From Oscillospiraceae bacterium (GTDB taxonomy: Bacteria; Bacillota; Clostridia; Oscillospirales; Oscillospiraceae): a stretch of 5,215 bases of DNA. The notes beneath the pieces were generated by a model, which was not told the DNA's origin, searched no databases, and saw only the letters and a program-made list of their open reading frames with translations. A program made the translations under genes and the position numbers. Location: positions 1-5,215 of the forward strand of contig JAGBGB010000209.1 in the NCBI GenBank assembly GCA_017936205.1. The letters are read 5' to 3'. Numbering within the stretch: position 1 is the stretch's first letter; each line of letters begins with the position of its first letter. Of the stretch, positions 1 through 5,215 are shown piece by piece.

Positions 1-57
1 CATGAACACAAAAACCACCGAAAATAATGTATTTCCCCAAAAATCGAAACATTTTTC

Positions 58-82
58 ACAACCACCAATTATTGGCGGTTGT
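58..82. repeat. Imperfect inverted repeat (hairpin) upstream of the nuclease gene
   Basis: ACAACCACCAA (58-68) pairs with TTGGCGGTTGT (72-82) around a TTA loop, with a single A/C mismatch in 11 positions. No T-run follows on either strand, so it is not a convincing intrinsic terminator. It may be the terminal part of a gene unit lying before the window, or part of the adjacent palindromic repeat. Its role is unknown. Confidence 0.5.
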
Positions 83-107
83 CGGACGCGCAATGCGCGC
101 CCCTACG
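83..107. repeat. GC-rich palindrome, probable dispersed intergenic repeat
   Basis: CGCGC (87-91) and GCGCG (95-99) form a short perfect stem around AAT, followed by CCCCTACG. Read on the minus strand this is CGTAGGGGCGCGCATTGCGC and onward. Similar short 'GTAGGGGCG...CGCCC' palindromes are, from general knowledge, scattered between genes in gut Clostridia. Only one copy is in this window, so the repeat status rests on recognition and not on a comparison. It lies far enough upstream of the promoter that a role in expression is not evident. Confidence 0.4.
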
Positions 108-187
108 AATGGTACGATAAATCGGAATTTGAAGAGGAGGGGTCGGAGAGGGTGGGGAGGATTTTTGGTTGAATGTAAAAAGTCCTC

Positions 188-215
188 TTGCCTTTCTTAA
201 AAAATATGATATGAT
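188..215 (+). promoter_or_regulatory. Sigma-A-type promoter with extended -10 for the endonuclease gene
   Basis: The -35 is TTGCCT (188-193) and the -10 is TATGAT (210-215), separated by 16 bases. TG at 207-208 sits one base before the -10 and makes an extended -10 (TGaTATGAT), which would offset the imperfect -35 and short spacer. A second overlapping TATGAT lies at 205-210 but is only 11 bases from the -35. Transcription would start near 222, leaving a short leader of roughly 27 bases. Confidence 0.6.
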
Positions 216-233
216 AGTCGTGGTAACATTTTG

Positions 234-242
234 AAAAGGAGA
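234..242 (+). promoter_or_regulatory. Ribosome binding site that decides the ATG start at 249
   Basis: AAAAGGAGA contains AGGAG at 237-241, seven bases before the ATG at 249. This is ideal spacing. The in-frame TTG at 231 overlaps the site itself and would have no ribosome binding site, so 249 is the start. Confidence 0.85.
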
Positions 243-248
243 TTTGTT

Positions 249-3200
249 ATGAAACACTGTTCTATCCGCTTGCTCAGTGCTTTGCTTGTTCTGGCGATGC
301 TGTTGAGCACCTTCACCATGGTCAGCTTCGCTGCACAGAAGAATCAGGGCACTCGACATGAGCTCTGTACAGCGCTGTCCTCTCAGGCGGAAGCCTACTA
401 CACCGGAGCCTATAGTCCCGATATGCTGGTCAGCTATAAGCGGGATGATTCCGGCAACTGCTTGACCGCAGTTGATTCGGAGCTATACAAGGAGCTGCAG
501 ACCCTTATGACCGATACCCACACCTATGATGTGGATTATAAGGAGGATAACGGTCTGCAGGAGTACTGGCCCAATACGGACTGTATTCAGGGCGGAGAGA
601 AGCCTGTCCTGTTCTATTCCGATGTATACGGCAATTTTAACCGTGAGCATGTGTGGCCCAAGTCGCGTGCTTCCTTCTACCAGAGTGAGGGCGGCAGTGA
701 TCTGCATCACCTGCGACCCACCAATTCAACTGTCAATTCCAAACGCTCCAACTATATGTTCGGCAATGTGCGGCAGGAGCTGGATGTATACACACCCTAT
801 CCCGAGAGCGGTGAGGCTGTGATCTGGCACAACGGCAGCTATACTGAGGATCTGCCTGAGGAGCTACCCAATGAGAAGCTGGGCATGGTCGAGGTCAACG
901 ACAACATTAAGGGCGACGTTGCTCGCATTCTTCTTTATGTGTACACCCGATGGGAGGAGAAGAACCTCTTCCTCAATGATCCCAACGCACAGCCCGGCAC
1001 TCCTTCCGATGAGAACAACGGTATGCGTGTTATGAAGGATCTGGACACCTTGCTGCAGTGGTGTGCTATGGATCCCGTAGATACCTGGGAAATGGGCAGA
1101 AATGATGCCACCCAGGCCGTACAGGGTAATCGGAATGTATTTATCGACTATCCCGAGCTGGCATGGCTGCTCTTTGGCGAGGTTCCTCCTGCAGATCTGG
1201 AGATCCCTGAGCCTCTGCCTCTGAATTTGACCAGCTACAGCATTACTGCATCCTCCAACAACAACGACTGGGGCACTGTGAGCCTCAGCGGAAGACGGAT
1301 CACTGCCACCCCTGCAGAGGGCTACTTTGTAGAGGGCTACACTGTGGTCAGTGGTACTGCCACCGTGATCCGCAATGGCAATATGTTCACAGTCAAGGCA
1401 GAATCTGATTGCACTGTTCGCATCGACTTCGCAGCCAAGACTCCTGTAACCGTCAGCTTCAACGGTGCAGCTGCCTCCATCCGTGGCTATGCCGGGGAGC
1501 CTGTGATCCTTCCTGAAGGCGCACAGGAGGAAGGCTACCATTTCATCGGCTGGGTGTCTCAGCCTGTGGCAGAGACAGAGGTCAAGCCCGAATTCTATGC
1601 AGTAGGGGATGAATATATCCCTACAGAAAGCGTAAGCCTCTATGCACTGTACAGCTTTATCGGCGGCAGCGGCGAGGAGGGTTGGGCTCTTGTGACCGAT
1701 GCGTCTGCCCTGACCGCCGGGGCACAGCTTGTGATCGCATCCAATACCAAGGGTGTGGTTGCAGGTCGGCTCAGTTCCTCTTACCTGACAGAGGTCAAGC
1801 TGAGCTTTGAGGAGCCTACCTTCGTCGCAGCTATGCCCGAGGATGCTCTGCTCCTGACCTTAGGAGGCGTAGAAGGTGCATGGACCCTGGCAAATCAGGA
1901 CGGACAGCTTTTAGGTGCCACCGGGCTGAAGAATCTGGCATGGAATAATGGCACAACTACATGGACCATAACCATGTCCGGCAACAATGTGATCCTCTAT
2001 TCCACCAACACCGCCTATGGTCGTATGCTCCACAATTCCGGCGCAACTCGCTTCACCACCTACGATTCCAATGTTAGCACCTCCATGCTGTATCCCCAGC
2101 TTTATGTGAACGGGGGCGGTTGCCTCATGTATACCACAGAGCTGACTCGCTGTGAGCATGGGAACACAACCTTTACCGAGGCAACGGCTGCCACCTGTAC
2201 CGCAGAGGGCAATCCTGCCTATTATACCTGTACTGCTTGTGGAAGAACCTTCTCAGATGCTGCCTGCACCGAGCCCTTGAGCAGTGCTCAGCTGGTGATC
2301 TCGGCTCTGGGTCATGAACCCGACAAATATGAGGGGGATGCACAGACCCACTGGCAGCTGTGCAGTCGCTGCGGTGAGATCTGCACCGAGGCTGAGTCCC
2401 ATGATTGGGACAAGGGCTCCGTAACTCAGGAGCCTACAGAGGATCAGGACGGTGTTACCACCTATACCTGTGAGCTTTGCTCCGCTACTTATACTGAAGC
2501 GATCCCGGCACTGGGACAGAAGCTCCGTGCAAGCTTCTCTGTTCCTCAGGGAGTAGAGGCTGTTCCTACGATTTATGCATACGCAGGGGAGACGATCAGT
2601 CTGCCTGAGACTGCAGGGCTTCCCGGCGAGGAGTACAGCTTCTTAGGCTGGATCCCTGAGATCCTAGACGACCAGACCACTGTAGGCACTTACTACAAGG
2701 CAGGTCAAAACTTCGTATTGGAGGAGAGTATTTCCTTCAAGGCTCTCTATCAGTACGCTGTGCAGCAGCCTGACAGTCCCGAGGTTTGGAGCTTGCTGAC
2801 CGACACAGCAGAGTTGGAGGCAGGTGCCAAGCTGGTTCTGGCACACAGCGACAAGGGCAAGGTCGCCGGACCTGTTTCCAGCCAGTATCTGAAGCCGCTC
2901 AGCGCCACCTTCTCCGCAGATCATACCACGATCCGCACTCTGCCCACGGATGCTATGATCCTGACCTTAGGTGGGGAAGTGGGAGCATGGACTCTCGCCA
3001 ATGCAGAGGGGCAGCTCTTAGGTGCTACAGCTGTAAAGAAGCTGGCTTGGGACACGGGAAGCACCACATGGACCATTACGGTGGAGGATGGGGATGCCAT
3101 TGTTTACAACACCACTGCGTCCTACGGTCGCTTCCTGTATAACAGCGGCTCTCCTCGCTTCACCACCTATGCATCCGCAGCCAACAGCGATATGCTTCTG

Positions 3201-4223
3201 CCTCAGCTCTACATCCTCAGCGGTGGCAGCACTGTGTACTATACCACGGAATTCGGCACGGATACAGAAGAACCTGAGGTTCCCACTGAGCCCACGGTGG
3301 ATGAAAGCATCACTCTGGGTCACAGCCTGAATCTGGCAAGTGATATTTCGATCAACTATGCCGTCCGCACTGCCCTCTTGGAGAAGTATGACAGCTACCA
3401 TCTGGAATGTGTTCTGCCTGTTTACGAAGGCAACACCCTTACAGGTAGCAAAACTGTACATATCCAGCCTGTTCTGAAGGGCAGTTACTATTACTTCACC
3501 CTCACCGGCGTGACTGCAGTCAACATGAATGATACCATCACTGCTACCCTGTATATGGAGCAGGACGGTGTTTCCTTCCGCTCCAACAGCGAGGAATACA
3601 GCGTTGCTAAGTATGCCTATGCTCAGCTTGCGAAGACCGATGTAGCAGACAAGCTGAAGGCACTGTGTGCAAATCTGCTCCGTTACGGTGCAGCAGCACA
3701 GAGCTTCAAGAGCTACCGTACAGATGCCTTGGTGGATCAGACCATGACTGCCGAGGATCGTGCATTCCTGACGGATCTGGATACGGTGAGCTTCGGCAAC
3801 TACAACCGAGATCTTGGGGATCTGAATGCTCCTGTTGTCCTGTGGGTAGGTAAGTCCCTGCTGCTGGACAGCAAGGTGACTCTGCGCTATGTCTTCAATG
3901 CTGCCAACTACAGTGGCAGCGTAGAGGAGCTGAGCCTTCGTGTGACCTATAAGGATTACAAGGGCGAGACCAAGACTGCTACCGTCACTGGGGCACAGCC
4001 CTACGGAACCGTAGCAGGCCGCTATAGCTTCGACTTTGACGGTCTGCTGGCAGCAGAGCTCCGCTCCGTTCTCCATGCAGCGGTTTATGCAGGGGAAACT
4101 CAGGTTTCCAACACTCTGGAATACAGTGTAGATACCTACGGTAACAACAAGGAAGGCACCTTGGGCACTCTTTGCAAGGCCCTCATCGCCTACTCCGATG
4201 TAGCCCTTGCTTATTTTGCATAA
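249..4223 (+). CDS. Secreted multidomain endonuclease I (EndA/Bsn-type extracellular nuclease)
   Basis: This predicted exported nuclease has 1324 residues. Residues 1-28 are a signal peptide: basic start, hydrophobic core, likely cleavage after Ser-Phe-Ala28. The endonuclease I domain spans about 75-310. It shows NREHVWPKS (131-139), DLHHLRPTN (151-159), VNSKRSN (162-168), GDVAR (222-226) and QGNRN plus FIDYPELA (292-305). By family analogy His134 is the general base and Glu133 and Asn163 bind the metal, so the site looks intact. Such enzymes cut DNA, and often RNA, without sequence specificity. Next come an InlB-like repeat (about 398-471), module A1 (479-632), a CxxC region (635-757), a second InlB-like repeat (758-838), module A2 (847-1002), an acidic Pro/Thr linker (1003-1019) and two related C-terminal domains. 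EndA of E. coli has about 235 residues, so most of this protein is accessory. No LPXTG, SLH or dockerin is seen. It is probably monocistronic. Substrate scavenging is inferred. Confidence 0.92.
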   Translation: MKHCSIRLLSALLVLAMLLSTFTMVSFAAQKNQGTRHELCTALSSQAEAYYTGAYSPDMLVSYKRDDSGNCLTAVDSELYKELQTLMTDTHTYDVDYKEDNGLQEYWPNTDCIQGGEKPVLFYSDVYGNFNREHVWPKSRASFYQSEGGSDLHHLRPTNSTVNSKRSNYMFGNVRQELDVYTPYPESGEAVIWHNGSYTEDLPEELPNEKLGMVEVNDNIKGDVARILLYVYTRWEEKNLFLNDPNAQPGTPSDENNGMRVMKDLDTLLQWCAMDPVDTWEMGRNDATQAVQGNRNVFIDYPELAWLLFGEVPPADLEIPEPLPLNLTSYSITASSNNNDWGTVSLSGRRITATPAEGYFVEGYTVVSGTATVIRNGNMFTVKAESDCTVRIDFAAKTPVTVSFNGAAASIRGYAGEPVILPEGAQEEGYHFIGWVSQPVAETEVKPEFYAVGDEYIPTESVSLYALYSFIGGSGEEGWALVTDASALTAGAQLVIASNTKGVVAGRLSSSYLTEVKLSFEEPTFVAAMPEDALLLTLGGVEGAWTLANQDGQLLGATGLKNLAWNNGTTTWTITMSGNNVILYSTNTAYGRMLHNSGATRFTTYDSNVSTSMLYPQLYVNGGGCLMYTTELTRCEHGNTTFTEATAATCTAEGNPAYYTCTACGRTFSDAACTEPLSSAQLVISALGHEPDKYEGDAQTHWQLCSRCGEICTEAESHDWDKGSVTQEPTEDQDGVTTYTCELCSATYTEAIPALGQKLRASFSVPQGVEAVPTIYAYAGETISLPETAGLPGEEYSFLGWIPEILDDQTTVGTYYKAGQNFVLEESISFKALYQYAVQQPDSPEVWSLLTDTAELEAGAKLVLAHSDKGKVAGPVSSQYLKPLSATFSADHTTIRTLPTDAMILTLGGEVGAWTLANAEGQLLGATAVKKLAWDTGSTTWTITVEDGDAIVYNTTASYGRFLYNSGSPRFTTYASAANSDMLLPQLYILSGGSTVYYTTEFGTDTEEPEVPTEPTVDESITLGHSLNLASDISINYAVRTALLEKYDSYHLECVLPVYEGNTLTGSKTVHIQPVLKGSYYYFTLTGVTAVNMNDTITATLYMEQDGVSFRSNSEEYSVAKYAYAQLAKTDVADKLKALCANLLRYGAAAQSFKSYRTDALVDQTMTAEDRAFLTDLDTVSFGNYNRDLGDLNAPVVLWVGKSLLLDSKVTLRYVFNAANYSGSVEELSLRVTYKDYKGETKTATVTGAQPYGTVAGRYSFDFDGLLAAELRSVLHAAVYAGETQVSNTLEYSVDTYGNNKEGTLGTLCKALIAYSDVALAYFA
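1683..2144 (+). repeat. Protein module A, copy 1 (residues 479-632)
   Basis: This 154-residue module is repeated once further along the protein. Shared blocks include LTLGG..GAWTLAN, GQLLGAT, the LAW...TTWTIT stretch, YGR.L.NSG, RFTTY and PQLY, and both copies end in YTTE. About half the residues match copy 2. It lies between an InlB-like repeat and the CxxC region. Similar modules occur, from general knowledge, in other secreted nucleases and surface proteins of gut bacteria. Its function is not established; binding to nucleic acid or glycan is only a guess. Confidence 0.8.
2151..2519 (+). other. CxxC-rich spacer region (residues 635-757)
   Basis: Three CxxC pairs occur: Cys661/664 (CTAC), Cys705/708 (CSRC) and Cys741/744 (CELC), with single cysteines at 635, 712 and elsewhere. 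The units follow the pattern 'ATCT..G...Y.C..CG..F...LGH' seen in many secreted proteins of gut Firmicutes. They look like small metal-binding or disulfide-stabilised linker modules. They separate the two InlB-like/module A halves of the protein. A role as a true DNA-binding zinc finger is not supported. Confidence 0.65.
2787..3254 (+). repeat. Protein module A, copy 2 (residues 847-1002)
   Basis: This 156-residue copy of module A follows the second InlB-like repeat, just as copy 1 follows the first. The duplicated unit is therefore [InlB-like repeat + module A], about 235-245 residues long, interrupted by the CxxC region. The two copies also match at the DNA level in places (CTGACCTTAGG and GGAGCATGGAC-like blocks) but are well diverged, so the duplication is not recent. 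Confidence 0.8.
3306..3707 (+). repeat. C-terminal domain, copy 1 (residues 1020-1153)
   Basis: A beta-rich segment beginning SITLGHSLNLASDISINYAV leads into EEYSVAKYAYAQL and a helix with LCANLLRYGAAAQSF. Related C-terminal domains, often ending in 'YG.AAQ.YF', are common in large secreted proteins of Oscillospiraceae and Lachnospiraceae. The function is unknown; attachment to the cell surface or a structural stalk is plausible since no classical anchor is present. Confidence 0.6.
3828..4217 (+). repeat. C-terminal domain, copy 2 (residues 1194-1323)
   Basis: This is a second, more diverged copy of the preceding domain: LWVGKSLLLDSKVTLRYVF, then NTLEYSVDTYGNN, then LCKALIAYSDVALAYF at the very end of the protein. 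The order (beta strands, an EYSV strand, a final amphipathic helix with LC..L..Y) matches copy 1. The protein ends one residue after this helix. Confidence 0.55.
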
Positions 4224-4235
4224 GTGATTTTTCAC

Positions 4236-4285
4236 AAGCCCTCTGCCTCGGAGCCTAACCGCTCTTGAAGCAGAGGGTTTTTCTT
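4236..4285 (+). terminator. Rho-independent terminator of the endonuclease gene
   Basis: CCCTCTGC (4239-4246) pairs perfectly with GCAGAGGG (4270-4277), followed by TTTTTCTT (4278-4285). An inner GAGC/GCTC stem (4251-4254 with 4261-4264) extends the hairpin. It begins 13 bases after the stop codon and separates this gene from the next one. Confidence 0.92.
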
Positions 4286-4331
4286 GTGTCGGGCAGCATA
4301 CAAAATTCAAATTTTATTTACACCCTTTGCC

Positions 4332-4360
4332 TTGACAGAATCGGAGGACTTTTCTATAAT
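4332..4360 (+). promoter_or_regulatory. Consensus sigma-A promoter for the downstream membrane protein
   Basis: TTGACA (4332-4337) and TATAAT (4355-4360) are both exact consensus hexamers with the ideal 17-base spacer. The sequence just upstream (about 4302-4320) is AT-rich and could act as an UP element. Transcription is predicted to start near 4367, giving a leader of about 206 bases before the ATG at 4573. Confidence 0.9.
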
Positions 4361-4363
4361 TGC

Positions 4364-4383
4364 ATTATCAGTTTTGTGATAAT
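4364..4383. promoter_or_regulatory. Operator-like dyad at the predicted transcription start
   Basis: ATTATCA (4364-4370) and TGATAAT (4377-4383) form a perfect 7-base inverted repeat around GTTTTG, starting four bases after the -10. The predicted start site falls inside the left half, so a repressor bound here would block initiation. The right half overlaps the closing stem of the following structure. No regulator gene in the window can be tied to it. Confidence 0.45.
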
Positions 4384-4467
4384 ACTGTTTCTTGATAAAA
4401 TGGTTTGAAAACCATTTTATTGCAGGATGAATATCCTGCACCGCCTAAGGCGGCAAGAACAGTATTA
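4380..4467 (+). repeat. Four-way-junction element, copy 1
   Basis: A closing stem is formed by TAATACTGTT (4380-4389) and CTTG (4391-4394) with CAAG (4454-4457) and AACAGTATTA (4458-4467), leaving one bulged T. It encloses three hairpins placed end to end. They are 4395-4420 (ATAAAATGGTT with AACCATTTTAT, TGAA loop), 4421-4440 (TGCAGGAT with ATCCTGCA, GAAT loop) and 4441-4453 (CCGCC with GGCGG, TAA loop). Every base from 4391 to 4457 is therefore in a stem or a hairpin loop. It lies wholly inside the predicted transcript leader. It could be a structured leader RNA or a dispersed DNA element. Confidence 0.75.
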
Positions 4468-4473
4468 CACGGC

Positions 4474-4546
4474 ATTTCTTGGCGGCTTTGCCGCCATGCC
4501 GCTTACCAGCGGCATAATAAAACGGTTAATCCGTTTTATTAGAAAT
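4474..4546 (-). repeat. Four-way-junction element, copy 2 (inverted)
   Basis: ATTTCT (4474-4479) pairs with AGAAAT (4541-4546) around three hairpins. They are 4480-4496 (TGGCGGC with GCCGCCA, TTT loop), 4496-4515 (ATGCCGCT with AGCGGCAT, TACC loop) and 4516-4540 (AATAAAACGG with CCGTTTTATT, TTAAT loop). Base 4496 can belong to either of the first two hairpins. Reading the reverse complement gives the same order as copy 1: AT-rich arm, middle arm, GC-rich arm, then CAAGAA. It ends nine bases before the ribosome binding site of the next gene. Confidence 0.7.
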
Positions 4547-4554
4547 AAGTATAA

Positions 4555-4561
4555 GAAAGGG
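4555..4561 (+). promoter_or_regulatory. Ribosome binding site of the membrane protein gene
   Basis: GAAAGGG lies 11 bases before the ATG at 4573. The match is weaker and the spacing slightly longer than for the endonuclease gene, and it follows directly on the structured leader. Confidence 0.55.
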
Positions 4562-4572
4562 TATGACATATC

Positions 4573-5215
4573 ATGAAGAAGGATACGCCAACTAAGGAAG
4601 AATCCCCGTTCCGCCGATTCCGCAGGAATATGGAAGGACTATCCATGGAGCAGAAGATCGACCATATATGGGCCTACTATAGGGGCACGGTACTGCTAAT
4701 GATCCTGATCCCCGTCGCAGTGGTGTTGCTTCTTGTTTCTGTGTTCCGAGATAAGCCTGAGGTAGCCTTTGCCGGGAACTTCAGCAATGCCATATTGAAT
4801 GAAGATGGGCAGTCCTATTTAATTAATAACTGGCTACAGCTCCTGGATTTGGAACCGGGAACTGCTGCAATTAAATTGGATCACTCTGCCACAATGGGGA
4901 AGGACATGGGAACCAACGGTGGTTTTGAAGTGGATGCAGGTCTGCAAGTTGCGGTTTCTGTGGCAGCAAACGAACTGGATTACATTGTCTGTGACTCCGT
5001 AGCAATGGAATTCTATGCAGTTCAGGGTGCGTTCCTTCCTCTTGATGAGGTACTTTCTGAGGAACAAATGGCTCAGTATGCAGATCAGATCTACTATTAT
5101 ACCGATGCAGAAGACGGACAGACCGCAGCAGCGGCATTGAATATGACGGATCATCCTTTCTTTAAGGATTGCGTCACTGCAGAAGGGGATATCTACCTTT
5201 GCTTTGCAAATAAGG
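4573..5215 (+). CDS. Membrane-anchored extracytoplasmic protein of unknown function (3' end outside window)
   Basis: The frame is open from ATG 4573 to the window edge (214 codons, no stop), so the gene is partial. Residues 1-37 are a charged cytoplasmic tail with FRRFRRN and MEQKIDHIWAYYRG. A single membrane segment follows at about 39-58 (VLLMILIPVAVVLLLVSVF). The rest is hydrophilic and should lie outside the cell by the positive-inside rule. Segments such as AANELDYIVCDSVAMEFYA and FLPLDEVLSEEQMAQYADQ recall extracytoplasmic solute-binding-like folds. Proteins with this plan ('eKi.yiw.YYk' before one membrane helix) occur widely in gut Clostridia as hypothetical proteins. I do not recognise a named family. 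The gene has its own consensus promoter and an unusual structured leader, and no link to the nuclease is shown. Confidence 0.85.
   Translation, partial: MKKDTPTKEESPFRRFRRNMEGLSMEQKIDHIWAYYRGTVLLMILIPVAVVLLLVSVFRDKPEVAFAGNFSNAILNEDGQSYLINNWLQLLDLEPGTAAIKLDHSATMGKDMGTNGGFEVDAGLQVAVSVAANELDYIVCDSVAMEFYAVQGAFLPLDEVLSEEQMAQYADQIYYYTDAEDGQTAAAALNMTDHPFFKDCVTAEGDIYLCFANK

Noticed and set aside
2..172. Short plus-strand open frame (56 codons) starting near the window edge
   Set aside because: No ribosome binding site is visible, the frame passes through the palindromic repeats and G-rich tract, and the peptide is low in complexity. It could be the tail of an upstream gene, but nothing supports that.
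231..248. Upstream TTG start for the endonuclease
   Set aside because: The TTG overlaps the AGGAG site and would have no ribosome binding site of its own. The ATG at 249 has ideal spacing and yields a standard signal peptide.
69..359. 96-codon minus-strand open frame over the upstream region
   Set aside because: It translates the palindrome and G-rich tract into low-complexity peptide and overlaps the promoter and signal peptide of the real gene.
864..1541. 225-codon open frame on the minus strand
   Set aside because: It is antisense to the nuclease domain end and first InlB-like repeat, with no domain and no ribosome binding site recognised.
3018..4310. 430-codon open frame on the minus strand
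   Set aside because: It lies opposite the C-terminal half of the endonuclease gene, whose frame has clear domain repeats. Its translation shows no recognisable family and it runs over the terminator, so it is a frame shadow caused by codon bias.
4380..4467. Cloverleaf resembling a tRNA
   Set aside because: The closing stem is 14 pairs, and there is no GTTCRA T-loop, no D-loop GG, no seven-base anticodon loop and no CCA end.
4380..4546. CRISPR array
   Set aside because: There are only two copies, they are inverted relative to each other and diverged, and there are no regular spacers or cas genes.
4474..4546. Intrinsic terminator or attenuator in the second element
   Set aside because: The last hairpin (4516-4540) is not followed by a T-run, and the GC-rich hairpin (4480-4496) is followed directly by another stem, so termination here is not supported.
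4563..4595. Ten-codon ORF overlapping the start of the membrane protein gene
   Set aside because: Its ATG is only one base after the GAAAGGG site, too close for initiation. The ATG at 4573 gives the long frame with a membrane segment.

Overview
The window looks like chromosomal DNA from a gut-type low-GC Gram-positive anaerobe (class Clostridia, probably Oscillospiraceae/Ruminococcaceae-like). This is inferred from the style of the large secreted protein: a Gram-positive signal peptide, Listeria-type InlB-like beta repeats, CxxC modules, and a C-terminal 'YG..AQ.YF' domain pair common in secreted proteins of that group. Strong AGGAG ribosome binding sites and sigma-A-type promoters agree. No marker gene fixes the taxon.

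Region 1-248 is non-coding. It holds an imperfect hairpin, a GC-rich palindrome that looks like a dispersed intergenic repeat, a G-rich tract, and a promoter with an extended -10 element just before the first gene. Region 249-4223 is one complete 1324-residue gene for a secreted endonuclease I (EndA/Bsn-type beta-beta-alpha-metal nuclease). Its catalytic domain (about residues 75-310) is followed by roughly 1000 residues of accessory modules, two of which are duplicated. A Rho-independent terminator follows at 4236-4285, so this gene is probably monocistronic.

Region 4286-4572 is the most unusual part. A consensus TTGACA-N17-TATAAT promoter is followed by a dyad at the predicted transcription start. 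Then come two adjacent structures, each a closing stem around three hairpins (a four-way junction). The second is a diverged, reverse-complement copy of the first, and the base changes in the stems keep pairing. Together they fill almost the whole 5' leader of the next gene. Region 4573-5215 is the start of that gene: a single-pass, membrane-anchored extracytoplasmic protein of unknown function, cut by the window edge.

The two genes run in the same direction but are separated by a terminator and a new promoter, so nothing here shows that they share a pathway. The first probably degrades extracellular nucleic acid for nutrient recovery. The second has its bulk outside the membrane and could be a binding or sensor protein.
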